Shown one piece after another: positions 10,557-19,321 of a stretch of DNA of 64,000 nt. The notes under the pieces were generated by a model that did not search any database, was not told the origin of the DNA, and was given only the letters and a program-made list of their open reading frames with translations. This DNA is from Shimazuella soli. Its GTDB lineage: Bacteria; Bacillota; Bacilli; Thermoactinomycetales; Thermoactinomycetaceae. Positions within the stretch are counted from its first letter, which is position 1. The number at the start of each line of letters is the position of its first letter. Location: contig NZ_JAKWBN010000001.1 in NCBI RefSeq assembly GCF_022511585.1, positions 420,269-484,268 on the forward strand, in the 5' to 3' direction. The translations under genes were made by a program, and so were the position numbers.

Positions 10557-11498
10557 GTGATAGTCGTGCAGATACAGGCTAAAACAGACCTTGAACCATA
10601 TCAAGTAAAACAGTTAGTGGAATACCATTATGGGTATCATGTTTATGAAATTCGCAAAGTGAGAGCCGTTTATAAATTGAAAACTGATCAGGGGATCGTT
10701 GCTTTTAAGAATGCAAAAAAAATGAAGGATATCGATTTCATTGATTCCGTTATCCAACATCTTCATCTTCACGAATTTTCCTATGTGCCGACTTTAAGAA
10801 AAACAAAAAATAATAACTTGCTTCTACATCATCAACATGGTGATTATGTTGTAGAACAGTGGCTTCCTTCAGATGTGAGAGAGGTAAGTCCATATAAACG
10901 AGATTGGCTTCATGCAGCTGGGAAGAAGCTAGCTCAATTTCATGAAGCTGCTGCCACTTATCCCGTTTATCAAATTCCGAAAAAACGCATTCGTAAAGCG
11001 TGGGGGGAATGGTTTTTTCGGAAGTACGAAAAAGTAAAAGAATGGAGCCGATGGAGAAACTCTCATACTGACAGTTGGCTTTTGGCAAGGATGAAACAAG
11101 TAAAAGATAACCACCTCAAATATCCCAATATTACTTCGAGTTTATGCCATGGGAGTTTACACCAAGAAAACATAATGATGGATGCTAATTCAGAGATATG
11201 GTTCATCGATTTTGAGAGACTTACTTATGATTCGATCGGAAAAGATTTGGCTCAAATTTTGATGTATCATTTCCGATTTCATCCATGGAATCGAGAAGAT
11301 GTGGATCAACTTCTAGCAGGGTATCAATCCGTATCTGTACTTAGTCAATCCGATTTGATTCATTTTTGTGCTCGCAATTTAGTATCTGAGCGTATGATCT
11401 ATGCTTATCTAGATGGGAAACCTATACTAGAAGACCAGGAGCAAGAGAGGGCAAAAGAATCTGTTTTACGAGAGATTGTACCAGCATATTGGTATTAG
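10557..11498 (+). CDS. CotS/CotI-family spore coat protein (kinase-like fold)
   Basis: A 313-residue protein of the CotS/YtaA group, which shares the aminoglycoside-phosphotransferase fold. Visible elements are a lid/ATP region with VAFKN, the catalytic-loop-like LCHGSLHQENIMM and the metal-loop equivalent IWFIDFERLTYDSIGKDLA. In B. subtilis such proteins are incorporated in the spore coat and their genes lie beside ytcA/ytcB/ytcC, as here. The GTG at 10557 is used because AGGAG lies 10 bases upstream; the GTG at 10566 is an alternative. Whether it is an active kinase is unknown. Confidence 0.85.
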   Translation: MIVVQIQAKTDLEPYQVKQLVEYHYGYHVYEIRKVRAVYKLKTDQGIVAFKNAKKMKDIDFIDSVIQHLHLHEFSYVPTLRKTKNNNLLLHHQHGDYVVEQWLPSDVREVSPYKRDWLHAAGKKLAQFHEAAATYPVYQIPKKRIRKAWGEWFFRKYEKVKEWSRWRNSHTDSWLLARMKQVKDNHLKYPNITSSLCHGSLHQENIMMDANSEIWFIDFERLTYDSIGKDLAQILMYHFRFHPWNREDVDQLLAGYQSVSVLSQSDLIHFCARNLVSERMIYAYLDGKPILEDQEQERAKESVLREIVPAYWY

Positions 11499-11527
11499 TG
11501 AGAAACGGTACAAAGGAGAGAACGATA

Positions 11528-12475
11528 TTACTGCTTGATCAGTTGCTTTATTTCTTCAATCTGCAAAAAGATTCCTTTTTCTACATCAAATGTCGGCTTA
11601 TAACCAAGGATGTTCCTCGCTTTGGAGATATCTGCCCAAGTATGTTTTGGATCGCCTGCTTGGGCTGGAAGAAAGTTTCTTATAGCTTTTTTTTGGGTTT
11701 GTTTTTCCATCAGTTGGACTGCTTCATTTATAGTGAGATGAGAGATACCTCCAATATTAAACACCTCTCCGGTAACAGAAGAGTGGGCAGCTAAAAGATT
11801 TGCCGTAACCGCATCTTCCACAAAGGTAAAGTCTCGAGATTGCTGACCATCACCGTAAATAGGGATGGGTTCTTCGCGTAAAATACGATGGATCATCCGA
11901 TGAAAAGCCATATCAGGTCTTTGTCTTGGACCAAATACAGTAAAGTATCGCAATGAATTAACTGGAACGCCAAAGTTTTTGTGATAGAGGCCGCAAAGCT
12001 GTTCAGCTGAAAGTTTTGTTACCCCATATGGTGAAATGGGACGAGGAATTTGATCTTCGGCAGTTGGTCCATTCATTCCACCATACACAGAAGAAGAAGA
12101 GGAAAATACCAATTTTTTTATAGATGTTCGTTCCTTTACCGATTCCAAGAGGCGTTGGGTGGTTAGGATATTATTATCGACATATGCTCGAAAATCAGCT
12201 CCCCAACTGGTTCGAACCCCTGGCAAAGCAGCAAGATGAAAGATGGTGTCTACACCATCTAAAATAAGATTAAAATCAGTAGTAAGAAGATCTTGTTCGA
12301 GAAAATGAAATCTAGGTTGCTGTATGAGCCAACGAAGATTTCGTTTTTTTACTTCTCGATCGTAATTAGTGGTAAAGCAGTCTATTCCTATTACTTGCAG
12401 GCCGTCTTGCAAAAGTCGTTCGGTTAAAGTAGATCCAATAAAACCAGCACATCCGGTAACTAGTATTTTTGACAT
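11528..12475 (-). CDS. NAD-dependent sugar-nucleotide epimerase/dehydratase (YtcB/GalE-like)
   Basis: A 315-residue extended short-chain dehydrogenase. The NAD-binding motif GCAGFIGSTL starts at about residue 8, the catalytic SSSSVYGG and YGVTK (Tyr-x-x-x-Lys) follow, and the substrate part contains RYFTVFGPRQRPDMA. The family interconverts UDP-hexoses or UDP-uronates. Beside a UDP-glucose dehydrogenase, a UDP-glucuronate 4-epimerase role is plausible but inferred. It follows the glycosyltransferase on the minus strand with an 18-base gap, so the two are probably one operon, like ytcB-ytcC in Bacillus. Confidence 0.88.
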   Translation of the reverse strand: MSKILVTGCAGFIGSTLTERLLQDGLQVIGIDCFTTNYDREVKKRNLRWLIQQPRFHFLEQDLLTTDFNLILDGVDTIFHLAALPGVRTSWGADFRAYVDNNILTTQRLLESVKERTSIKKLVFSSSSSVYGGMNGPTAEDQIPRPISPYGVTKLSAEQLCGLYHKNFGVPVNSLRYFTVFGPRQRPDMAFHRMIHRILREEPIPIYGDGQQSRDFTFVEDAVTANLLAAHSSVTGEVFNIGGISHLTINEAVQLMEKQTQKKAIRNFLPAQAGDPKHTWADISKARNILGYKPTFDVEKGIFLQIEEIKQLIKQ

Positions 12476-12493
12476 GGGGCTCCTCTACTTTTC

Positions 12494-13642
12494 TTAATTT
12501 TTCTTTTCCCAAACAGATAAAATATCATTTGCGACCCGTTCAAATCCATAATTTCGGATAGCTAATTTTTTTCCTGTGACGCCCATGTGTCTCCTCATTG
12601 TATCGCTCGATAAAATGGTGGAGATGGCACGCGTAAATTCCTCAGGATTTTCTGGGTTTTGTACAATTAATCCATTTTCTCTGCTCTGAATCACTTCTGG
12701 ATTTCCACCTCGGGCAGTTGTGACAATGGGCAATCCAGCAGCCATTGCTTCATAGTGCACCCTTGCTAAAGGTTCTTGCCAGAGGGAAGTACAAACAAAA
12801 ACGTCTCCAGCCCAAAACCATTTGTGGACTTGTTTAGGATCGACAAATCCTGTTGTAATAACAGGAACTGGACAACGTTTTGCCAGTGCGTGAACATAAG
12901 CAACGTAATCACTTACACCTTCATCGCTATACCATTTGCTTCCGACTAATACAAGTGCAATGTCAGAGTGTTTTTTCTTCAAGGATTTCATGGCGAGTAC
13001 TAGTCTATCTACTCCTTTTTTAGCAGTCAATCTACCTACAAACAAAATTACTTTTTTGCCTTGCAGTTTATGCTGACGACGAAGTGCGTCACGTTCTTTT
13101 TTTCGTTCGGCTTCAGAGCTAGGGATATAGCGTTTGATATCTACTCCCGAATATATCGTTTTCAATTTTGGTTGTGCTTGAGGGTATAGTTTTGCTATTG
13201 TTTGACCTACGTAGTTACTGACGGTCACAATCTTCTCCAGTGAATCAATTGCTGCTACAGCGGTTGGAGGATCAATTTTTTCTAATAAGAACATATCATT
13301 GTGCATACTCAAGATAAGTCTAGCGTTAGGCGCTACGGAACGAATGGGTGGGATAAACTTTGGTCGATTGAATACGTGAATTAAATCATATTTGCTCGCG
13401 TTATTTTTTAGATAGGCTACAATATGTTGGATATAGATATCAGGAAGTTTTCCTGGAACTCTGACATAATCAACTCCAGCCAATGTTTGTTTATTTGGCA
13501 GGATAGGGTCATCTACACTTAAAATCGTTAGTTTATGTCGCTTGCTCAGCAATGGAGATACACCATCGATATAGGTCTGAATCGCTCCTCCTCGAACAGG
13601 GGGAACTGGTAATTTTTCTGTACAGATCATTAGGATATTCAT
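12494..13642 (-). CDS. GT4-family glycosyltransferase (CotSA/YtcC-like)
   Basis: A 382-residue two-Rossmann-fold (GT-B) enzyme. The N-terminal VRGGAIQTYIDG loop, the central VILFVGRLTAKKGVDRLV and the C-terminal ARVHYEAMAAGLPIVTTARGG donor-binding signature (Glu at the E-x7-E position) are clear. It resembles the spore-coat-associated glycosyltransferases CotSA and YtcC. It is separated from the upstream CotS-like gene by only 3 bases and from the downstream epimerase by 18, so the three genes form one operon, likely for spore-surface polysaccharide. Confidence 0.9.
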   Translation of the reverse strand: MNILMICTEKLPVPPVRGGAIQTYIDGVSPLLSKRHKLTILSVDDPILPNKQTLAGVDYVRVPGKLPDIYIQHIVAYLKNNASKYDLIHVFNRPKFIPPIRSVAPNARLILSMHNDMFLLEKIDPPTAVAAIDSLEKIVTVSNYVGQTIAKLYPQAQPKLKTIYSGVDIKRYIPSSEAERKKERDALRRQHKLQGKKVILFVGRLTAKKGVDRLVLAMKSLKKKHSDIALVLVGSKWYSDEGVSDYVAYVHALAKRCPVPVITTGFVDPKQVHKWFWAGDVFVCTSLWQEPLARVHYEAMAAGLPIVTTARGGNPEVIQSRENGLIVQNPENPEEFTRAISTILSSDTMRRHMGVTGKKLAIRNYGFERVANDILSVWEKKN

Positions 13643-13645
13643 TTA

Positions 13646-15259
13646 TTACACACTCCTTTTCCTAGATAAGGAATTAACAAATTTCTTCCTTCTTCCAGCG
13701 AAGTTTTTAGGAGTGCTTCTTCTTCGTTTTTTTAATTTTTTTTCAGCTAAATATTTTTTTCTCAAGGGAGTACCATAAACCGGTTTTTTAGGAGAACGAA
13801 TTGGAGTATATTTTCTTTTGCCTTTTCTAAGTGGTAATTTTCTTGGGTTTTTTGTAAGTTTTCTTTTCTTGTACTTTTGTGGAAGCGTTTTCTTGGGCCT
13901 TTTTGGGAGTGTCTTTTTGGGTCTTTTTGGTATCGATTTTCTGTATTTCTTCCATTTCCTTTGAGGCTGCTTTTTCACATCTTTGACTTTTTCCGGTATA
14001 GTTTGCTTCGATTTTTCTAAATCTTTCTCGATATTTTCTTTCCAATTTTCTTCTCTAAATGGTTGTTGTTTGAGTTTTTCCCATAGCTTATCTGACATGC
14101 CATAGTTTTTCCTCGCATATTTTTCTGGGTACTTTTTCTTGAATGCTTCCTCCCAGTTTTTTGGAATGAACTTCCCGCCTACTTTCCAATCCTTGCTAAG
14201 TTGCTGTAAAGCAGTCCACTTTGTGGCATCTTGGCTCTCGATATTGCTCAATAGAGTCAATAATTCTTCATTCATTGCAGTATCAGGGTTAAAAATAATT
14301 TCTTTCACATGTTTATAAAACTCATTTGGCAGCATCATGTCAGTGTGAAAAACTTCAAATAACTGGGGACTGATAGGATTTGCTTGATTATAGGCTTGAA
14401 TCATGCCATTCATCCAATTGACATCCCATGCACCTTTATCCTCCATGGAACTGGTGACTAACTTTCGTAAATCTCGAATAGGCAAATCAAAAGAAACACC
14501 ATCCAAATCGATAATCCATACACCTTTTGGTCCAATTTGGCCGTTGGAGAAACCATAATCTTGATGGGCGAGTCCCCAATATTGCTCCCCTTTCGCGATA
14601 AGATCGTAATAAGAAGTATTATTTAATTTTTCCAAGGCTTTAATGGCTTGTTGCTGATATTTATCCACCATTTTAAGTAAGGTTTTACTTGCAAGTGTCT
14701 CCGGATAAGCCCGAGCTAATTCACGAAACCAACCAATTTTGGTGATTACTTTTTCATATTGCTTTGGGTAGTTATGCAATCTGCTTGAAAATTTTGCGCC
14801 AAATGGAGGGTAGTATCCTTTGGAATGGTGGTGAAATTCTCCTAGTCCGTAACATAGCTTCGCAAAGCCCTCGATTGATGTTTGATCTGCTGGTGTGAGG
14901 TCGATCCAATCGGTAACGATCCATAGTTTTCCACCAGCTTCAACGCAGTTGTCTCCGGATTTGCTTCGAATTAGTTTGGGAACCCGTGCTCCTTGGTTTA
15001 CGACGTATTCTTGTGCTCCAACACTAAATAGACTTCTTTCTGGAGTGCGATGTAGAACTTTTAAACTTCGTGCGCCTTTATCGGTATCGATTCGCCAAAT
15101 GGCACCGCCTTTATCTGGTTTGGAGGTAATCATCAGCATATTTTTGACTTTCATATCGTAGTATTTGGTTACTTTTTTTGCTAGTTCGGTAAGTTCAGCT
15201 GGTACATCCTCTAAATCTTGTTCCGCAGTGCCCCAAGGCTGAATGATATACTCGCTCAT
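13646..15259 (-). CDS. CotS-like spore coat protein with a long Lys/Arg-rich C-terminal tail
   Basis: The first 330 or so residues form a CotS/APH-like domain, with an N-terminal Gly-containing strand region, a catalytic-loop equivalent WGLAHQDYGFSNGQI and a metal-loop equivalent GVWIIDLDGVSFDLPIRDL. A linker with WKVGGKFIPKNWEEAFKK follows. The last 140 residues are extremely basic and repetitive, with a tandem KRPKKTLP unit and dense KKRK/RKK runs. At 537 aa it is much longer than ordinary CotS proteins (about 350). The tail may bind anionic polymers, DNA or partner coat proteins; this is inference. It is first gene of the operon with the glycosyltransferase. Confidence 0.8.
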   Translation of the reverse strand: MSEYIIQPWGTAEQDLEDVPAELTELAKKVTKYYDMKVKNMLMITSKPDKGGAIWRIDTDKGARSLKVLHRTPERSLFSVGAQEYVVNQGARVPKLIRSKSGDNCVEAGGKLWIVTDWIDLTPADQTSIEGFAKLCYGLGEFHHHSKGYYPPFGAKFSSRLHNYPKQYEKVITKIGWFRELARAYPETLASKTLLKMVDKYQQQAIKALEKLNNTSYYDLIAKGEQYWGLAHQDYGFSNGQIGPKGVWIIDLDGVSFDLPIRDLRKLVTSSMEDKGAWDVNWMNGMIQAYNQANPISPQLFEVFHTDMMLPNEFYKHVKEIIFNPDTAMNEELLTLLSNIESQDATKWTALQQLSKDWKVGGKFIPKNWEEAFKKKYPEKYARKNYGMSDKLWEKLKQQPFREENWKENIEKDLEKSKQTIPEKVKDVKKQPQRKWKKYRKSIPKRPKKTLPKRPKKTLPQKYKKRKLTKNPRKLPLRKGKRKYTPIRSPKKPVYGTPLRKKYLAEKKLKKRRRSTPKNFAGRRKKFVNSLSRKRSV

Positions 15260-15402
15260 TCATAGCCCTCCCACTTAAATCTTCATTTCTCACAAAATAT
15301 GTTTACAGATTCTAATGGGAAGGGCACCTATCTGTTTCTATGAAAAATAGGTATTTCGATTAAGAATAAAATAAAATAATGGATCATTCGATAGACACCA
15401 AA

Positions 15403-15411
15403 CATATATTA
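15403..15411 (+). promoter_or_regulatory. Possible sigma-K -10 element upstream of ugd
   Basis: CATATATTA fits the sigma-K -10 consensus CATANNNTA and lies 41 bases before the ATG of the dehydrogenase, a sensible distance. I do not see a clear AC-type -35 at the right spacing, so this is weak. It would suit late mother-cell expression of a coat-sugar gene. Confidence 0.3.
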
Positions 15412-15451
15412 GGAATCACTAAAGAAAATAGCAAGATGGAGAGGCGATGTC

Positions 15452-16750
15452 ATGAACGTTGCAGTGATTGGCATGGGCTATGTTGGTGCTACCATGAGCG
15501 TTGCTTTAGGTCTAGAAGGACATCATGTTTTAGGGATAGAAATAGATGCAAAAAAGATCAGGTCTTTCCAATCAGGAAATCTTCCTATCTATGAAGAAGG
15601 CATGGAAGAAAACTTACGTATTTTACTAGAAAGGAAACAAATTATATTTTCCAATCAAATATCAGATATTGATCAATGTGATGTGGTGATGGTCGCAGTT
15701 GGTACTCCTTCAGCAGACGATGGTAAGGCTGATTTAACCTATGTAAAAACAGTGGCCAGTCAAATCGGAGAACAGATGAAAAAACCCCAGATGATTGTCA
15801 TCAAGAGTACAGTGCCTGTCGGCACAGGGGAAATGGTCCGACTAATTATTGAGGAAAATCAACATAAAAGGGGAGTAGTGATTCCGTTTGAAGTTATTTC
15901 CAACCCTGAATTTTTACGTGAGGGGAGAGCTCTTCAAGATGCTCTAAACCCAGAAAGGGTCATAATAGGATGTGAAACAACAGCAGCAATGAAAGTGATG
16001 ACAGAGCTTTATCAGTCTGCCCAAGATAAACTTTATTTTACATCTGTTAAAAATAGTGAAATGATTAAATACGCATCAAATGCTTTTCTAGCAACTAAAA
16101 TTTCCTTCGTCAATGAGTTAGCCCGTTTAACAGAAAAATTAGGAGCAGATATAAAAGAAGTAACAAAAGGAATGGGAATGGATAGTCGAATAGGGGCGCA
16201 GTTTTTGCACGCTGGTATCGGGTACGGGGGTTCTTGTTTCCCAAAGGATACAGAAGCACTATTGGCCATGAGTCGAGAAACAGGAGTTAACCTTACTTTG
16301 TTACAAGCTGTAAAAGATATTAATAACAGTCAAGTTATGTGGTTTTTAAATAAAGTGGAAACGGTGTTGGGAAAATTAGAAGGGAAAAAAATCGCTGTAT
16401 TAGGCCTTACCTTTAAACCAAATACAGATGATATTCGTGAAGCACCATCGATCCGAATACTACAGTATTTGTTGCAAAATAATGCAGAATTATCAGCCTT
16501 TGATCCCAAAGGAATGAGAGCTATGCAAAGAATATTTCCACAAGTATCCTATTGCAAGGATCCGTTTGAAGCAATTGCACAAACTGATGCAGTAATCGTG
16601 GCGACAGAGTGGCCTGAAATTGTGAAGTTAGACTGGGAAAAGGCCGCACATATAGTAACGAAACCGCTCCTGTTCGATGGCAGGAATGCCTTATCACCAA
16701 AGGATATGATTCATTGGGAGTATTATGGTGTCGGAGTTTCTTTATCATGA
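15452..16750 (+). CDS. UDP-glucose 6-dehydrogenase (YtcA-like)
   Basis: Oxidises UDP-glucose to UDP-glucuronate with two NAD+. The 432-aa protein begins with the NAD-binding VAVIGMGYVGATMSVALGLEG. The catalytic cysteine is Cys262 in GGSCFPKDTEAL, and the C-terminal VLGLTFKPNTDDIREAPS closes the UDP-binding domain. It overlaps the next gene by 4 bases (ATGA), so they are translationally coupled. It is transcribed away from the coat/glycosyltransferase operon across a shared 190-base intergenic region, and probably feeds activated sugar to that cluster. Confidence 0.95.
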   Translation: MNVAVIGMGYVGATMSVALGLEGHHVLGIEIDAKKIRSFQSGNLPIYEEGMEENLRILLERKQIIFSNQISDIDQCDVVMVAVGTPSADDGKADLTYVKTVASQIGEQMKKPQMIVIKSTVPVGTGEMVRLIIEENQHKRGVVIPFEVISNPEFLREGRALQDALNPERVIIGCETTAAMKVMTELYQSAQDKLYFTSVKNSEMIKYASNAFLATKISFVNELARLTEKLGADIKEVTKGMGMDSRIGAQFLHAGIGYGGSCFPKDTEALLAMSRETGVNLTLLQAVKDINNSQVMWFLNKVETVLGKLEGKKIAVLGLTFKPNTDDIREAPSIRILQYLLQNNAELSAFDPKGMRAMQRIFPQVSYCKDPFEAIAQTDAVIVATEWPEIVKLDWEKAAHIVTKPLLFDGRNALSPKDMIHWEYYGVGVSLS

Positions 16751-17763
16751 AAGGTGTAATCTTATGTGCTGGCAAAGGAACTCGAATGCAGCCCTTTTCG
16801 TTGACTACTCCTAAAACGATGTTACCTGTAGTGAACCGTCCGCTAGTAGCATATTGCTTAGAAAAATTTTATCAAGCAGGCATTGAAGAGATTGCTGTGG
16901 TTGTACATCCAGAACAACATATGCTTATTGGATATTTGAATAATTTACCTAAAAAACCGGTTATTTGTTATCAGAAAGAACAACTTGGAATTGCACATGC
17001 TCTTAAGTTGGTGGAGTCATTTGTTGGAACTGATTCTTTTATCCTTTTATTGGGAGATAACTTGATAAAAGAACCCATAGAGACATTAATCCATGCCTTT
17101 GAAGGAAATCATGGTTCGATTCTTCTATCTGAAGTGGAAAATCCTAGCGATTATGGAGTTGCTGAGATTGTAGCTGATCGAGCTGTCAATATAGTAGAAA
17201 AGCCGGTTGATCCGAAAAGTAATCTTGCAGTAATTGGGATGTATCATTTTTCTTCGGTTATTTTTAAAGCGATTCGCTCGATTGATCCATCTCCTCGTGG
17301 TGAATATGAGATTACTGATGCGATTCAATGGCTAATTCATCAAGGTTATGCCATTTCATACTCTATTACAAAAGAAAACTATACAGATGTTGGAACGATT
17401 GATCGCTGGTTGGCAGCTAATAAATGGATGTTGTTCGATACGATGTCTAAAAATATACGTATAGGCAAAAATACAAAGCTAGAAAACTGTATTCTTAAAG
17501 GTCCTATTGTGATAGGAGATAACTGTATATTATCCAATGCGACAATCGGGCCATATGTAACAATTGGAGATAATGCAACAATAGAAAACTGTAGTATTTC
17601 TCAAAGTATCTGTCTTGATCATGCAGTTATTCAAGATTTAGCGAGACCTGTTATGGACAGTGTAATTGGACAGCATACCAGATTATTGGGAGATCACCCC
17701 GAACAAGAGCAAGCAGTTCGTTTAGTTTTGGGCGATCATTCTAGAATGTCAATCGTGGAATAA
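16747..17763 (+). CDS. Sugar-1-phosphate nucleotidyltransferase with left-handed beta-helix tail
   Basis: Makes an NDP-sugar from NTP and sugar-1-phosphate. The N-terminal GVILCAGKGTRMQPFSLTTPK is the nucleotidyltransferase signature and EKPVDPKSNLAVIGMY the substrate loop. After about residue 240, hexapeptide repeats (IRIGKNTKLENCILKG, VIGDNCILSNATIG) form a beta-helix. The size (338 aa from the ATG at 16747) and layout match the long RfbA/StrD-type glucose-1-phosphate thymidylyltransferases. B. subtilis uses the uridylyltransferase YtdA at this place, so nucleotide specificity is open. It overlaps ugd by 4 bases. Confidence 0.9.
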   Translation: MKGVILCAGKGTRMQPFSLTTPKTMLPVVNRPLVAYCLEKFYQAGIEEIAVVVHPEQHMLIGYLNNLPKKPVICYQKEQLGIAHALKLVESFVGTDSFILLLGDNLIKEPIETLIHAFEGNHGSILLSEVENPSDYGVAEIVADRAVNIVEKPVDPKSNLAVIGMYHFSSVIFKAIRSIDPSPRGEYEITDAIQWLIHQGYAISYSITKENYTDVGTIDRWLAANKWMLFDTMSKNIRIGKNTKLENCILKGPIVIGDNCILSNATIGPYVTIGDNATIENCSISQSICLDHAVIQDLARPVMDSVIGQHTRLLGDHPEQEQAVRLVLGDHSRMSIVE

Positions 17764-17798
17764 AATACCCATCTATGATTAAAGATGGGTATTTTTTA
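17762..17798 (+). terminator. Terminator of the ugd-nucleotidyltransferase operon
   Basis: AATACCCATCT and AGATGGGTATT form a strong hairpin followed by TTTTT directly after the stop codon. Confidence 0.9.
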
Positions 17799-17843
17799 CG
17801 GAAAAGCGGAAATACTGACGCCAAACAAGTAGGAGGGAATATA

Positions 17844-17996
17844 GTGGAACAACAAAAACCGGACTCATCACTGTATGCAGAAGGTGCTAGTAAAGAACGG
17901 GATGAGCAATTAGCAAAGAAGGGTGTGCCTTTAGGTGAAGCAGTAGAGGCAAATAAAGAGAAAAAGATACAAGGAAAGAACTTTCCAGCTACATAG
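17844..17996 (+). CDS. Small hydrophilic protein (50 aa), possibly spore-related
   Basis: A GTG start at 17844 is preceded by a strong AGGAGG with good spacing. The upstream in-frame ATG at 17775 lies inside the terminator hairpin and is not credible. The product is very polar, without Cys or Trp, and contains the motif SLYAEGASKERDEQLAKKG. Its size and composition resemble small acid-soluble or other spore-associated peptides, but I do not recognise the family. It stands between its own upstream and downstream terminators, i.e. it is monocistronic. Confidence 0.65.
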   Translation: MEQQKPDSSLYAEGASKERDEQLAKKGVPLGEAVEANKEKKIQGKNFPAT

Positions 17997-18024
17997 TAGT
18001 TGAATTTTTAGCAGTGAGTCACCG

Positions 18025-18058
18025 GCGATAGAAGATCTTCTTCTATCGCTTCAAATAT
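18025..18058 (+). terminator. Hairpin/terminator after the 50-aa gene
   Basis: A perfect 11-bp stem, GCGATAGAAGA/TCTTCTATCGC (18025-18049), with a 3-base loop, followed by a mixed AT stretch and TTTTTT. Confidence 0.7.
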
Positions 18059-18142
18059 TTTTTGGGATAAAATCCCTTTTTGGTAGGAAGTTGAAGGGCT
18101 TAATGCGAATTGATTAAGGAGTCATGTATGGAGGTTTGTGGT

Positions 18143-18751
18143 ATGAGTCCTTTTACTTGGTCCCCGAGGGAAAAGAAATTAGCAATAGCGCTTGTTGCTA
18201 TCTTAGTATTTGCGATTGGTGCTCTACTTTGGAAGCAAGATGATATTTCGTTGCAAGAAACATCATTGCCTATGTACCAACAACAGCAGCCTAAAAATAA
18301 AATGGTTGAACCGAAGAAACAAACGCCAATAGCTACCATTGATGTGAAAGGTGCTGTGAAAAAGCCAGGTATTTATAAACTGAATATGCCAGTGAGGCTT
18401 TATCAAGTTATAGATGCGGCGGGTGGTACATCGGATGTTGCTGATGTAAATCGCATTAACTTGGCGAAAATTATTGCAGATGGATCTATGATTTACATCC
18501 CAAAGAAAGGGGAACAAATTCCGACAGAGGCTTCTCCCATTCAGAACAAAGAAGAGAATAAAATTAACTTGAATACAGCTACACTAGCAGAATTAGAGGA
18601 ATTGGAAGGTTTAGGACCGACAAAAGCAGAGGCAATTATTCAATATCGAGGAGAACATGGGGGATTTCGATCAGTTGATGAGTTGCTGCAAGTATCTGGA
18701 ATCGGAGAACGAACACTGGAACGAATCAAGGAAAAAATATTTGTAAGCTAA
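18143..18751 (+). CDS. comEA: Competence protein ComEA (membrane-anchored DNA receptor)
   Basis: Binds incoming double-stranded DNA outside the membrane during transformation. A single membrane anchor (residues about 13-30, KLAIALVAILVFAIGALLW) is followed by a Gln/Lys linker, a SLBB-type domain (IDVKGAVKKPGIYKL...GGTSDVADVNRINLA) and a C-terminal double helix-hairpin-helix (INLNTATLAELEELEGLGP, VDELLQVSGIGERTLERI). The ATG at 18143 is chosen for the GGAGG 8 bases upstream, giving 202 aa. ComEC is encoded 6.5 kb further on; the usual comEB does not follow. Confidence 0.95.
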   Translation: MSPFTWSPREKKLAIALVAILVFAIGALLWKQDDISLQETSLPMYQQQQPKNKMVEPKKQTPIATIDVKGAVKKPGIYKLNMPVRLYQVIDAAGGTSDVADVNRINLAKIIADGSMIYIPKKGEQIPTEASPIQNKEENKINLNTATLAELEELEGLGPTKAEAIIQYRGEHGGFRSVDELLQVSGIGERTLERIKEKIFVS

Positions 18752-18756
18752 ACAGA

Positions 18757-18792
18757 AGTTGGGGAGTCGGGAAACTCCCTTTTTTATTTTTA
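18757..18792 (+). terminator. Terminator of comEA
   Basis: GGGGAGT and AACTCCC form a short hairpin followed by TTTTTTATTTTT, shortly after the comEA stop. It separates comEA from the convergent VOC gene. Confidence 0.75.
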
Positions 18793-18799
18793 GGAGTGT

Positions 18800-19192
18800 T
18801 TAGTTTCTTAATTCTTCATAAATTTCTATCAAGTTTCCTTGTGGATCTCTAAAATGGGCAGTTTTTAACCCCCAATTTTCTCTAATCGTAGGTTCTGTAA
18901 CAAATACGACTCCTTTTGCTTGTAAATCTCGGTAGGTTTTCTCTACCTTCTCTACTTCGAAAATAAGAGCAAATGCATCCGGGCTTCGATTATCAAGAGG
19001 AAAATCATCAGCACCTACCGTTTCCGCCATAAGTTCACGTTTGAATAAGGCCACTTTTGAAACACCAGTGTCAAATTCAGCATAAGCATCCTTTTCATCT
19101 CCCCACAATACTTTAAATCCTAACGTGTCTCGATAAAAGAAAAAACATTCATGGAATTTGGTTACACATAAACGAATATTATGTAATTTCAT
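18800..19192 (-). CDS. VOC-family protein (glyoxalase/bleomycin-resistance fold)
   Basis: A 130-residue single-module VOC protein beginning MKLHNIRLCVTKFHECFFFY, with the family's DTLGFKVLWGDE, a central VEKTYRDLQAKGV and a C-terminal HFRDPQGNLIEIYEEL carrying the usual late Glu metal ligand. Such proteins dimerise to form metal-dependent lyases, dioxygenases or antibiotic-binding proteins. The sequence alone does not decide between these. It is a single gene inserted between comEA and rocD. Confidence 0.85.
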   Translation of the reverse strand: MKLHNIRLCVTKFHECFFFYRDTLGFKVLWGDEKDAYAEFDTGVSKVALFKRELMAETVGADDFPLDNRSPDAFALIFEVEKVEKTYRDLQAKGVVFVTEPTIRENWGLKTAHFRDPQGNLIEIYEELRN

Positions 19193-19271
19193 GGAATGAC
19201 TACCATCCTTTCAATGAAAAAGGGATTAATTTTGAAAAAGATCCTGATAAATAAATTTTTCTTTCTTATGT

Positions 19272-19308
19272 AAAAAACACCTTCTGATCCCTGAAGGTGT
19301 TTTAGCTA
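19272..19308 (-). terminator. Terminator of rocD
   Basis: AACACCTTC and GAAGGTGTT flank an 8-base loop, with T-runs on both sides. It lies just beyond the rocD stop on the minus strand and may also end transcription from the other side. Confidence 0.8.
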
Positions 19309-19321
19309 TTATAATTTTAAC

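Noticed and set aside
13827-14045. 72-aa Lys/Glu-rich minus-strand ORF inside the coat protein tail
   Set aside because: An alternative frame of the Lys/Arg-rich repeat region, caused by A-rich codons.
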